Below the pieces are notes generated by a model. That model did not search any database. It saw only the letters and a list, made by a program, of their open reading frames with translations, and was not told the origin of the DNA. Positions 55,713 through 64,000 of a stretch of DNA of 64,000 bases are shown here, one piece after another. A program made the position numbers and the translations under genes. Where the stretch lies: contig JBBATH010000008.1 in NCBI GenBank assembly GCA_040398845.1, forward strand, positions 1 to 64,000. The letters are read 5' to 3'. This DNA is from WLND01 sp040398845. Its GTDB lineage: Bacteria > Actinomycetota > Actinomycetes > S36-B12. Position 1 is the first letter of the stretch. Every line of letters begins with the position of its first letter.

Positions 55713-56833
55713 GAATGTGATGCCTTCCCCTTCGAGCGCGCTGCGAGGCTCTGGATCAAAGCCTCGTACTCGTCGGTGACGGAGTCCCATTGGTAGACCG
55801 CCGCGATTCTCGCGAGGCATTTGGTGGTGAACTTGGTGACCGTTTCGTCAAGGGCATGAGTGACCAATCGATTGAAGATAGCCGTGAGTTCCGGCGCAGA
55901 AGCCCAGAAGAACGCCTGTCCGTCGGTCACCTCGCGGTTGAACTCGACGTCATACGCGAGGACCGGGACTCCGGCGCCCATGGCACGAAGCAGCGATGGA
56001 TTGGTTCCTCCGACACTGTGGCCGTGAATATATGCGCGGGCGTTTGCGTACAACTGGTCGAGCAACTGCTGGTCATAGATTCCGCCGGTGAAAATGATCC
56101 TCGGGTGGTCCTGCGCCGCCGCCCGCACAGCGTCGATGTAGCCGTGCGAGTAGGGCGCACTCCCGACCACGATGAGCGGCCGGGTCTCGGTGCTCAATCG
56201 GTAGGCGCTCACCGCGTCGAGCACATGGTTTTCCGGTTCGAACCGCGCGACGATGAGGTGGTAACCCTGCTCATCGAGCGAAAACTCTGCGATGCGGTTG
56301 CTGCCCGGGGTGATGATGTCCGCGCCGTATCGGATGACGACGCTGTCGCGTCCGTACTCCGCCTTCACATGGTCGGCGATTGCTTGTGAATCGGCGATGA
56401 CCTCGTCGCCCCACAGCACTGATGCCCGCTCGGCCCAGCGGTAGTAGCGGGCGCCGACACCCCGCCACTTCTCACGTTTCGACTCGAGGCCGTCAAGGTG
56501 AATGGCTGTCGGGATACCAGCGATCTTCAGCGGCCGAAGGAGTGGCGCATTGCCCGCGTTGAGGAGGAGCACGACATCGGGTCGGTCCTTGATGATCGCG
56601 TGGACCGTGCTCACCGCTGTGTGGCTCAGGGTCTCGGTCATGCGATGGCGCAGGGCTGGCGCATTGACAAGAGTCATCCCGAGATACTCAGTTCGCCGCT
56701 GGCCCGGATTACGGCAGTAGACCGTGACCTCGTAGCCGCGCGATGCCAACCGTCTGCCTATTTCCTCCACGGCGGTCTCAAAGCCCCCGTGGAGCGCCGG
56801 CACGCCGCGCGTACCCATCAGGGAGACCTTCAC
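55709..56833 (-). CDS. DUF1972-containing glycosyltransferase family 4
   Basis: 374 residues. VSLMGTRGVPALHGGFETAV and VTVYCRNPG are the opening of the DUF1972 rhamnosyltransferases (for example WchF/Cps2T type). VIADSQAIADHVKAEYG, then VARFEPENHVLDAVSAY and HGHSVGGTNPSLLRAMGAGV, follow. It often adds rhamnose as an early sugar. GTG 56833 is chosen since the conserved strand begins directly behind it. It heads the operon on the minus strand, divergent from rmlC. Confidence 0.9.
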   Translation of the reverse strand: MKVSLMGTRGVPALHGGFETAVEEIGRRLASRGYEVTVYCRNPGQRRTEYLGMTLVNAPALRHRMTETLSHTAVSTVHAIIKDRPDVVLLLNAGNAPLLRPLKIAGIPTAIHLDGLESKREKWRGVGARYYRWAERASVLWGDEVIADSQAIADHVKAEYGRDSVVIRYGADIITPGSNRIAEFSLDEQGYHLIVARFEPENHVLDAVSAYRLSTETRPLIVVGSAPYSHGYIDAVRAAAQDHPRIIFTGGIYDQQLLDQLYANARAYIHGHSVGGTNPSLLRAMGAGVPVLAYDVEFNREVTDGQAFFWASAPELTAIFNRLVTHALDETVTKFTTKCLARIAAVYQWDSVTDEYEALIQSLAARSKGKASHS

Positions 56834-56901
56834 GACATCACCGTACTTGCTCAGCGGCCGCATCCCTCCCGTCGGTGGTCCTCGCTGATAACCTTCGGGG
56901 C

Positions 56902-57495
56902 GTGCAGACACGTCCACTTTCGATCGACGGTGTCTGGGAATTCACCCCCAAACTGCGTCCCGACGACCGGGGTGTGTTCCTCGAATCCTTCAAGGAGTCG
57001 GTCCTCGAATCAGCGATCGGCCACCCGTTCACCCTGGAGCAGATGAACATCTCCGTCTCGAGGATCGGCACCGTGCGTGGAGTGCATTTCGCGCTCGTCC
57101 CACCGGGGCAGGCGAAGTATGTGCAGTGTTTCTCGGGGCGAATTCTCGACGTCGTCGTCGATATTCGCGATGGATCGCCAACCTTCGGGCAGTGGGACGC
57201 AGTCGAACTAGACGACGAGAGCCGCAAGGGGTTGTACATCGCTGAGGGGCTCGGGCACGCCTTCTGCGCCCTGTCTGACTCAGCAACCGTCGGCTACCTG
57301 TGCTCGACTCTGTACTCGCCCGGGCGCGAGTTCGGCATCCACCCGCTTGATCCCGCGCTGGGCCTGCCCTGGCCGAGTGGCGCCGAGTCGGTGCTCTCGG
57401 AGAAGGACGCGGCCGCGCCGACCCTCGCAGAGGCGAAGGCCTCTGGCTTGCTCCCCACAGTGGCCGAGTGCCAAGCCTTCGCGGCGACAACATAG
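56902..57495 (+). CDS. rmlC: dTDP-4-dehydrorhamnose 3,5-epimerase-like protein
   Basis: 197 residues of the cupin fold. TLEQMNISVSRIGTVRGVHF carries the catalytic His after RG, and ILDVVVDIRDGSPTFGQW the Asp; GLGHAFCALSDSATVGYLCS adds the conserved Tyr region. It is the third step to dTDP-rhamnose, or a relative acting on another dTDP-keto sugar. rmlB and rmlD are not in the window. GTG 56902 is the most likely start, with GGGG just before it. Confidence 0.9.
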   Translation: MQTRPLSIDGVWEFTPKLRPDDRGVFLESFKESVLESAIGHPFTLEQMNISVSRIGTVRGVHFALVPPGQAKYVQCFSGRILDVVVDIRDGSPTFGQWDAVELDDESRKGLYIAEGLGHAFCALSDSATVGYLCSTLYSPGREFGIHPLDPALGLPWPSGAESVLSEKDAAAPTLAEAKASGLLPTVAECQAFAATT

Positions 57496-57505
57496 CCCCA
57501 GTCCC

Positions 57506-57594
57506 CCGTTTGTCCCATTTCATGGGACGACCAGCACAATCTGGGCAGAAACGGCCACGAATCCGCTTTTTCTCCCAGCTTATGGGACAAACGG
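57506..57594. terminator. Two-way terminator-like inverted repeats
   Basis: CCGTTTGTCCCAT (57506-57518) has an exact inverted copy ATGGGACAAACGG at 57582-57594. Inside it, GTCCCAT (57512-57518) also pairs with ATGGGAC (57522-57528) across a three-base loop. It lies between the converging rmlC and secreted-protein genes, so it may end both transcripts. Confidence 0.55.
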
Positions 57595-57605
57595 CGTTTG
57601 TTGGG

Positions 57606-59912
57606 TTAGCCGGCTGGGCCTCTTGTCTTGAGGTTTACGCCCGGAACCTTCGAACGGTCGAGTTTCAGACCCGGCCCTGATGGGACCGCTCCCGCCCACC
57701 ACGCCAATGCCGTCTGGTTGAGCGCGTACTCCTCACGTCCGAGCGCATATGACTCCTCAACACCGCCCTTGTCGTAGATACGCCCGTCGGTCCAGCGCAG
57801 TTGCATCCCGCGGGTATCGCGCGCATGGGCCGCAAGGAAGGTCGCCGCCTGCGTGTCAGGTGCCGAGTAGAGCATCGCAAAGGAGTCAACCCCCGTGAAC
57901 GTTGCTGGGCGGCGAGCACCCCACTTGACCCCCTGCGGATAGTAGATCTGGCCGCCCGGTTGGTAGACGATCCCGCCCGGTGCCGCATAGGGCGGTGACG
58001 CGAACTTCACGACCGTCAATGCCCGATACACGATGTCTGCATTGAGGAACAGTGCCTCCGGGACCGAGACCTTTGCGCTGCGCAGCATGCTGGCCGCCCA
58101 CCACAGATGGAGCACATTTTGGATGTAGTCCGGGTTGATGATTCCGTGGTTGGTAATCGTCCCGTCCTCATTCGCGTTCGTCCCCGGAAGGTCTTTGCTG
58201 ATGTTTACGCCGTTGATCACCAAATTATTCTTGAGGTCACTCGGACGGGCGAAGGCTGCGATCGAGTACTCGACGATCGTGCGCCGCCAGGTCTGAGCGC
58301 GCTTGTCCCCCGGCATCATCGCAAGTGCCAGCGCGGGAGCAGTCAGATCCCACGACACTTCGTCAGCTTTCGAGTTGCCCGGGGAGATTTCAACCCCCGC
58401 ACGGGTGCGGTAGTAGTGCGGCCCGCGGGCAGCGACGACATCGGCCTCTGAGGCCACCATCGACGCGATGTAGGCCCGTTCCTGCTTGCTCAGTTCATCC
58501 CAGAGCAGCCATCCCGCCTGCCCAGCCGTAGCGGCCCACAGCGCTGACTGCCACTGCAACCCCCAACCACCGGGGGTGATCGAGGCGTGCTGGCAGGCGA
58601 TGCTCCGAAGTTGCCATCTCGCATAGGCGAGGAGGTCAGCCCTGCTGATGTTCTGCACGTTCTTCCACGTCGAGGTGGTGAGCATGATCGCGGCTGCCTG
58701 CGCTGAGTTGGCGCTCCGGCGAATGGACTCCTCCGCAGTCTTATGGACGCTCAGGGCATCGAAGTACGGTTCGCCCCAACGGTTGGCGAGGCGCAGTGTG
58801 TGGTCATTCGTCATGGCATAGCGCAGGCCGTCCTGAACAGTGGCCTGGATTTCGGCGTACCCCGCCTTTGCTGTGCTCCCGGTGAGTCGGGCAGGAGGGT
58901 CGACGCGACGAGCCCACTTCAGCGCCTTCGCCTGCGCCACCGAGGATGCAGTCGGGCATTGGTCGACCCCTGTCCCTTGGCTTGCGACAAGGGGAACCTG
59001 CCCCGCCTGCATCGGGACGGTCAAGGTTGCCGTCTTACGAATCCGGTTGACACCCTCACTGAGAATCCAGGTGTTCCCGCCACGGATCACTCCGGGTGTG
59101 TCGGTGCCATCACCATTCCAGTCGCCGACGATCGGCACATCGGTGGGCAGTCCGAACGGCATCGCGACGATGGCGGTGTTCGTTGCATCGGCGAATGAAA
59201 CGTCGACGCCCTTGCTCACCTTGGGTGGCTTCTTGACCCCCGTGAATTGCAGCGTCCAGACGCCCTGCCTGATCGCCCCTAAGTCATCTCGACCATCGCC
59301 ATCCCAGTCGCCCACAACCGGTATGTCGCCCGCCGCTCCGAAGGTCTCGGTCCGCGTCGTGTTGTCGGTGGAGAGCCGCCAATTCCAGGCACCATCCTTG
59401 AATACGCCGATGTCTGGCTGACGATCGGCATCAATGAGCCCGACCACTGGCAACTCGCCCGCCTGCCCGCCCCACGTTCCCTTCGCCTGCCAAGCGGGGG
59501 ATCCGACCACGGCGTTGGTGTAGAACCATCGACCCCGGTCATAGCGACCCGGCGTATCGACTCCATCACCATTCCAGTCGGCCATCAACGGCTGTCCCGA
59601 TGCGGCCGGCATCCGGATCGTGGTGACTTTCGGCGGCATCCCGATTCCGGAGAAGATCGTAAAGACCCCGCTCGAGGCCATGGCTCCCGCCGGAAGTGAC
59701 GTGGGCGAACCCTGATTCGCGCGTGCGGCCTGCTGTTCTACTCCGGCATTCTCGAATCCGAGCCCTGCTGCTGCCGGCATTGCGGGGGCAGGCAACACGA
59801 CTCCACGGTTGAGCGAGGGCTGCGCCGCTACCGGCGCCACCTGCACGAGAAGGGCGGCCGCGGCAAGAGCCGCCAGTACGCGTAAGCGAATCAGAGTGTG
59901 CACTCTTGGCAC
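57606..59912 (-). CDS. Secreted beta-repeat and lyase-like protein
   Basis: About 768 residues. A signal peptide (HTLIRLRVLAALAAAALLVQ, cut near APVAAQP) is followed by FG-GAP/VCBS-like calcium-binding repeats with DWNGDGVDTPG, DWDGDGRDDLG and DWNGDGTDTPG (about 109-275). The C-terminal 400 residues (ARWQLRSIACQHASITPGG, GNSKADEVSWDLTAPALAL, NHGIINPDYIQNVLHLWWAA) are helical and resemble an alpha-toroid as in heparinase-like lyases. GTG 59912 or 59903 starts inside the end of the preceding gene. It may cut or trim the exported glycan (inference). Confidence 0.75.
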   Translation of the reverse strand: MPRVHTLIRLRVLAALAAAALLVQVAPVAAQPSLNRGVVLPAPAMPAAAGLGFENAGVEQQAARANQGSPTSLPAGAMASSGVFTIFSGIGMPPKVTTIRMPAASGQPLMADWNGDGVDTPGRYDRGRWFYTNAVVGSPAWQAKGTWGGQAGELPVVGLIDADRQPDIGVFKDGAWNWRLSTDNTTRTETFGAAGDIPVVGDWDGDGRDDLGAIRQGVWTLQFTGVKKPPKVSKGVDVSFADATNTAIVAMPFGLPTDVPIVGDWNGDGTDTPGVIRGGNTWILSEGVNRIRKTATLTVPMQAGQVPLVASQGTGVDQCPTASSVAQAKALKWARRVDPPARLTGSTAKAGYAEIQATVQDGLRYAMTNDHTLRLANRWGEPYFDALSVHKTAEESIRRSANSAQAAAIMLTTSTWKNVQNISRADLLAYARWQLRSIACQHASITPGGWGLQWQSALWAATAGQAGWLLWDELSKQERAYIASMVASEADVVAARGPHYYRTRAGVEISPGNSKADEVSWDLTAPALALAMMPGDKRAQTWRRTIVEYSIAAFARPSDLKNNLVINGVNISKDLPGTNANEDGTITNHGIINPDYIQNVLHLWWAASMLRSAKVSVPEALFLNADIVYRALTVVKFASPPYAAPGGIVYQPGGQIYYPQGVKWGARRPATFTGVDSFAMLYSAPDTQAATFLAAHARDTRGMQLRWTDGRIYDKGGVEESYALGREEYALNQTALAWWAGAVPSGPGLKLDRSKVPGVNLKTRGPAG

Positions 59913-61927
59913 AGGACGGTCGACCGCATTGGCACCTTCACAAGGGTCACCCTGTCCGGGTGCTGTCGCTTCAGCGTGGCGAGTTGCTCGCCCGAAACCC
60001 CTCGAAACCAAAGAAGGGCGAGATCAAACTTCGGGTGAAGGCCGAGGGCGAAGTCGACGTAGGTGACAGTCTCCTCGGTGTAGGGGAACGGCGGCAAACC
60101 GCGGTAGAACTGATGATCGTCCTTGCTCAACACGCGGTTGAGTGAGGCGACCCACATGTTCACGAGGACCCCTGAGCCGTCCCAGAGCATCGTGGTCTTG
60201 CCCGGGTAGGGCATCGCGGCGTCGCGAGCTCGAATGATCGCCTCGCCCACGAGGTAGTTGTCAGCGCTGCCTGCACGGGCAGCCCCGGCGGCGAGACCAG
60301 GTGCGCTGCCGAACCCGGATGCGAATCCGCTCGGAGTTGACCCGACGTAGCCAAAACTCGTGACGCCGACCAGTGCGATGACACAGCCGACGATGACGGC
60401 GTTGAAGCGGTTCACCGACAGCGCCGTGCTCGGGTCAAGGACCCGGCGCTTCATCGCTGCGAGGACAAGGGCGATCCCGATGCCCGCACCGGCGGCGAAC
60501 ATTGGTGCGTTCACGAGAAGGAGGGCGTTCAGGGTCTTGAGCACGTAGTAACTACCAAGGCGAGAGAGACCCGCAGAGTCAGCCGCGCTCATCGTGAGCC
60601 ACAGGAAGGCGCATATCGCGACACTCGGGCCTGCGATTGCGATGGCGAGGGGCCGACGATGGCTGCGGATCAGGATGATGGCGACCAGAACGGCGATGAT
60701 CGGACTCACGATCGCAGCGCCCATATTGAACGGGGTCATTCCAGCGCCGATGGCGCCCAGATCCTCCATGAAGCTACTCGAGGCTCCAGGGTCGACGTCA
60801 ACAATTGCACGGCTTTGCAGGTAGACGGTGCCGAGGACGATTGCGCCGCTTGCGACGGCCCACACTGGGGCGAGCCACAGCCGAGTGCGCCCGAGGGCGA
60901 TGAGGACGATGACCGCCGACGGAACGAGCCCGAGAACAAGTGGGGTCCACAGGGCGTTCACCGCCAGGGCACCCAACGGTATGAGGATCCACCCGAGCAC
61001 CCGAGCACTGCGCCATGAACGCGCCGACAGATATGCCGTCACGGTGGTGGCGGCGACAGCCATCATGAAGTTCGTGAACCCGGAATTGAACAGTTGAGTG
61101 GGGCTGCCGAGAAGTGCGAATGCTGCGAAGGCCAGCACCGCAATGGTCGGTGCCGACCGCCGGACGAACCGGCTTCGCACCCCAACCAGCGGAGTGCAGC
61201 GCCTGGTGAGGTCACCGGCAACCCACGCGAGCGCGGCGAGACTGAGGGCGAAGCTGATACCCGTCCACTGGACATAGGGCCACAGGAGCCCCGGGCGGTC
61301 AAGGATCTCGGAGCCGCTTTGACTGGCGAGTTGGGCGAGCGACCACATCGTGGAGTGGAGCGACGGGTACCACTGGTTCCAGGCGGTCGTGCCGTCGAAG
61401 GTCGGCCAGGTGGTGCTCCCCACTTCGATCGTGTTCGCGAACGGGGTGAAGTGCCCTTGGTTATCCCAGCCAGTGAAGAACAGGCCGCTCACGATTTCGA
61501 ATGAGTTGCGCCCGATGTAGGCCGCCATCAGCCACAGTGCCGTTCCGGCAGCGAAGATGCCGATGAGGACGTCTGGCAAGGTTGGCTTGATCAGTCGCGT
61601 CATGCGCCCCGGTCCAACAAGGCTCAGACCCACGGCGACTGCGGTGAACAAGCTGAGTGCCGCGTGAGCAGAAACCGGGTTGATCGGCAGGCTGCTTGCG
61701 CGAGGGAAGGCCATCGCTGTGACGCCAAGTGCGATGAGCAGGGAGATGAACCCGCGCTCGGCTAATCCACGCCCCCACGGCGGAGCGATCACGAGCATGA
61801 CCGCGCACGCGACAAACCCCACCGGTGGGAACACCCAGAGCAGGGCGACCGCAAAAATTGTGGCGCCGGCCAGGACCAGACACTGTCCTTTGGTGCGCGG
61901 AACGACCAGTTTCGGGATCATCATCAC
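59891..61927 (-). CDS. Large membrane protein with outer C-terminal domain
   Basis: 678 residues with about 14 hydrophobic helices in the first 520 and a soluble tail of about 150. An outer loop in the middle of the helix bundle (FFTGWDNQGHFTPFANTIEV and TTAWNQWYPSLHSTMW) carries acidic and His residues, as expected for GT-C or ligase enzymes. No named family is recognised. ATG 61927 overlaps the DUF4012 stop by four bases. The following secreted protein starts within its last codons. Confidence 0.68.
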   Translation of the reverse strand: MMMIPKLVVPRTKGQCLVLAGATIFAVALLWVFPPVGFVACAVMLVIAPPWGRGLAERGFISLLIALGVTAMAFPRASSLPINPVSAHAALSLFTAVAVGLSLVGPGRMTRLIKPTLPDVLIGIFAAGTALWLMAAYIGRNSFEIVSGLFFTGWDNQGHFTPFANTIEVGSTTWPTFDGTTAWNQWYPSLHSTMWSLAQLASQSGSEILDRPGLLWPYVQWTGISFALSLAALAWVAGDLTRRCTPLVGVRSRFVRRSAPTIAVLAFAAFALLGSPTQLFNSGFTNFMMAVAATTVTAYLSARSWRSARVLGWILIPLGALAVNALWTPLVLGLVPSAVIVLIALGRTRLWLAPVWAVASGAIVLGTVYLQSRAIVDVDPGASSSFMEDLGAIGAGMTPFNMGAAIVSPIIAVLVAIILIRSHRRPLAIAIAGPSVAICAFLWLTMSAADSAGLSRLGSYYVLKTLNALLLVNAPMFAAGAGIGIALVLAAMKRRVLDPSTALSVNRFNAVIVGCVIALVGVTSFGYVGSTPSGFASGFGSAPGLAAGAARAGSADNYLVGEAIIRARDAAMPYPGKTTMLWDGSGVLVNMWVASLNRVLSKDDHQFYRGLPPFPYTEETVTYVDFALGLHPKFDLALLWFRGVSGEQLATLKRQHPDRVTLVKVPMRSTVLCQECTL

Positions 61928-63852
61928 CGCGTAAAGCTCATGGTGACGTCGACGGGTGCATCTTGAACGGCACTGACCTCACTCGTTCTTCCGGTGATTT
62001 GCATGCCATCTCCAGGCACTGGATCCCAGCCTTCGGGCGCCGTCACCCGAACGGTGAGGGTTGAGTTGCGAAAGAGGGATTGCGGCTCAGCCCTCAGGAA
62101 GTACACAAGCGGACCTCCGCCTCCCCCGAAGGTGCCGGAGGGCAGATCGTAGGAGACGGAGACGGTGGTCTGCCCCCCGGGCGGCGTCCAGCCGACCATG
62201 CGAACGATCTTTTGCCCGTTACCGTCATTCGCGAAGCCGCGGCCGTACTGCTGATGGTTCTTGAAGGACCTAATGGCAAACCCCTGCGGATAGTTAGGGA
62301 CGTAGTTCGTGGCTTTGTCGGGCACGTACATGATGTAAGCATTCTTCAGCCAACTCGTCTCGTAGCCAACTCGCTCAGGCGGTCCTTCGGGACGCTCCGG
62401 GGGAGTTGCGTTCGTGACATTCATCTGCTGGGTGACTTGAGCCGATCCGTCATCGGCAAGTTGCACCGAAACAAGCACGTTTCGCTCCTGAAAAACATCC
62501 ACTTTGCTCTGATTTCCATTTTGCGTATAAACCGCTGACCAGTCTCCAAAGCCAGGATCAACGACCTGTCCACCAGCGCCACTCTTGAAGATGACCGACT
62601 CAAAATCAGGATCACGCAACCACACCTGAAAGTGCCGACCCGGGGCCGTACCAGCAATGGCCTTTGCTGCGGTGACGAGGTCGTCGCCCGACAGAAGCTT
62701 GGTAAGGAGGTCATCGAGGAGTTGCTGGTTTGCGACTTGGCGGGCCTGCGCCTCATCCTGCCCGAACTGCTCATAGGCGTCGATCAGGAGTATCTTGCCG
62801 AGTTGGTCTCCGGTGACCTCACCGTACGTCTCTGATTGGATGGGCCCGAGCGAGTTCAAGACCGCTGCGATTGCCGTGAGATCCATGGTCATCACACCGT
62901 CGACCTCGGGGAAGCCCCCACCCACCCAGGCACCAGCCATCTCACGTCCAGCAAAGGTGAGGGACGGGTGGGTGTTTGTCACCACCATCGGCTCCTTGCG
63001 TGGATTCTTCGGGAAGAACGGGTTCATTGACGGTCCCCACCACTTGACCTTCGCGTTTATTGGCGGAAACAGTTGGGTGCTCGTCTGCCCCTTGATCGGA
63101 ATCGAGATTCGTCCTTGATCGAACTCGACGAGAACGAGCGACAAAGGGGCACCCCCGGAAGCCCGCATCTCGGCCTGATTGCCGATCGCAATGAGGTAGC
63201 GCTTCACCCCGTTCGCACCAAGAGCGTCCGGGAGTTGGGGGGCGAGATCGACGAGCACGCTGATCGCGTCTTGTACGGGCGCCACCTCCCCCAGCGCCTT
63301 GCGCTGCACTCTCGCCAACGTTCCCGCCAAGGGACCGCTCGTCTCAATATCCCTGAGGGCCTTGGCGCTGCTCTTGATCCCAAGGTTGATGGCGGCCACT
63401 CGGGGCGGCAGCTCGCGCAACCTTGCCACGTCGATTGCCCCGTCATTGAAGATCTTTCGGGACCCGTCCTCACCCGACAGATCCCCGAACAAACTGAGAA
63501 GTTCGCCCGTACTCCCAGCGATGTCGGAAGTCGCCCCACCGAGGCGTCTCCAGTTGTCGATTGCTGTTCCCACCCCTGGGACAATGCTCAGCACTCCTAG
63601 GTGAGGTCCCTGGGCCGAGGATGAAATCCTCGAGGCTGCGGTCTCCACCTGAGCGAAGTCAGCCTGAGCCCCCGCGTATTGTCCCCCGGTTATCTGATCA
63701 ACCGTCCCGTTGAGGCTTGTCAGGAATGTGCCGGCGCCGACACCCAGCGTCGCGAGAGACCCGAGGAAGGCGAGTTGAATCCACAGCACAACACCACCGG
63801 CAACGAGCGCCGCTGCCAGACCAACCACGGTCTTCGCTGATGGCGGGCTCAC
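61924..63852 (-). CDS. DUF4012-domain protein
   Basis: 642 residues. A single N-terminal membrane helix (about 8-35) precedes an extracytoplasmic DUF4012 region: RYLIAIGNQAEMRASGGAPL is the family's core motif. VDGVMTMDLTAIAAVLNSLG and GPIQSETYGEVTGDQL follow. DUF4012 is common in actinobacterial capsule loci; its function is unknown. GTG 63852 is the start. It follows the sugar transferase gene after 62 bases. Confidence 0.85.
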   Translation of the reverse strand: MSPPSAKTVVGLAAALVAGGVVLWIQLAFLGSLATLGVGAGTFLTSLNGTVDQITGGQYAGAQADFAQVETAASRISSSAQGPHLGVLSIVPGVGTAIDNWRRLGGATSDIAGSTGELLSLFGDLSGEDGSRKIFNDGAIDVARLRELPPRVAAINLGIKSSAKALRDIETSGPLAGTLARVQRKALGEVAPVQDAISVLVDLAPQLPDALGANGVKRYLIAIGNQAEMRASGGAPLSLVLVEFDQGRISIPIKGQTSTQLFPPINAKVKWWGPSMNPFFPKNPRKEPMVVTNTHPSLTFAGREMAGAWVGGGFPEVDGVMTMDLTAIAAVLNSLGPIQSETYGEVTGDQLGKILLIDAYEQFGQDEAQARQVANQQLLDDLLTKLLSGDDLVTAAKAIAGTAPGRHFQVWLRDPDFESVIFKSGAGGQVVDPGFGDWSAVYTQNGNQSKVDVFQERNVLVSVQLADDGSAQVTQQMNVTNATPPERPEGPPERVGYETSWLKNAYIMYVPDKATNYVPNYPQGFAIRSFKNHQQYGRGFANDGNGQKIVRMVGWTPPGGQTTVSVSYDLPSGTFGGGGGPLVYFLRAEPQSLFRNSTLTVRVTAPEGWDPVPGDGMQITGRTSEVSAVQDAPVDVTMSFTR

Positions 63853-63914
63853 CCTGTGAGTATATGAAGCCCCCGGGGATTGGGGTCCAAGGACGGGCTC
63901 TGGTCAGGCGATGG

Positions 63915-64000
63915 CTAGTAGGCGCCGTCACCCACAAGCACTGCTTTCACTGTCTTGGCGACGATAACTATGTCAAGTGCCGGCGACCAATGCTCCACGT
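63915..64000 (-). CDS. 3' end of a polyprenyl-phosphate sugar transferase (truncated by window edge)
   Basis: The minus strand from 63998 to the TAG at 63915-63917 codes VEHWSPALDIVIVAKTVKAV followed by LVGDGAY. This is the typical C-terminus of the bacterial sugar transferase family (WbaP/CpsE/PglC type), which places the first sugar phosphate on undecaprenyl phosphate. Only 28 codons are visible. Heading the operon with DUF4012, it probably starts synthesis of the glycan made by this locus. Confidence 0.75.
   Translation of the reverse strand, partial: VEHWSPALDIVIVAKTVKAVLVGDGAY

Overview
The window is GC-rich DNA with many GTG and TTG starts, Shine-Dalgarno sites of the GGAGG type, and short ATGA/GTGA gene overlaps. 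Together with DUF2304, DUF2142, DUF4012, a Wzm/Wzt exporter and many modular glycosyltransferases, this suggests an actinobacterium (Actinomycetota). I cannot name the genus from the sequence. No rRNA, tRNA, CRISPR array or transposase was seen.

Almost the whole window is one large locus for a cell-surface polysaccharide. Region by region: 0-9.4 kb holds a flippase-type ABC exporter, several GT-A and GT-B glycosyltransferases, three small-molecule methyltransferases and a fucosyltransferase-like enzyme. 9.4-17.3 kb holds an overlapping operon on the minus strand (dolichol-phosphate-mannose-synthase-like GT2, DUF2304, GT2, UDP-glucuronate decarboxylase, multi-pass membrane protein), then a DUF2142 membrane protein and a GT4. 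17.5-37.9 kb is a mosaic in which sugar-nucleotide and transferase genes (gmd and a paralogue, rmlA, a large FkbM-GT4-GT4 protein, an acyltransferase) alternate with toxin-antitoxin-like modules: a DUF4143 ATPase, XRE-ImmA-PIN, a decayed hipBA, a DUF3800 protein, an AbiEii-like nucleotidyltransferase pair, Fic, HicAB with a DUF6941 partner, RES with its antitoxin, and an MNT-HEPN remnant. 37.9-43.4 kb is the export operon wzm-wzt with two transferases. 43.5-46.3 kb holds two tandem secreted Ser/Thr-rich paralogues. 46.2-57.5 kb holds further transferases, a sulfotransferase-like gene and an operon coding for a DUF1972 GT4, a GT2, a 59-residue membrane protein, a kinase-like/methyltransferase fusion, a membrane sulfatase-fold protein and a GT-C-like protein, then rmlC. 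57.6-64 kb holds a secreted beta-repeat plus lyase-like protein, a membrane protein, DUF4012 and the last codons of a polyprenyl-phosphate sugar transferase.

The genes fit together as follows. Precursors are dTDP-rhamnose (rmlA, rmlC), GDP-deoxyhexoses (gmd and paralogue) and UDP-xylose (uxs). The sugar transferase at the right edge probably starts the chain on a polyprenyl lipid, about fifteen transferases extend it, and methyl-, acyl- and sulfotransferases decorate it. Wzm/Wzt, whose ATPase carries a C-terminal sugar-binding domain, probably exports it. The kinase-like/methyltransferase fusion could supply the end cap such an exporter recognises (inference). Broken genes (hipA, acyltransferase, rmlA 3' copy, MNT-HEPN) and tandem copies show that the locus has been rebuilt repeatedly.
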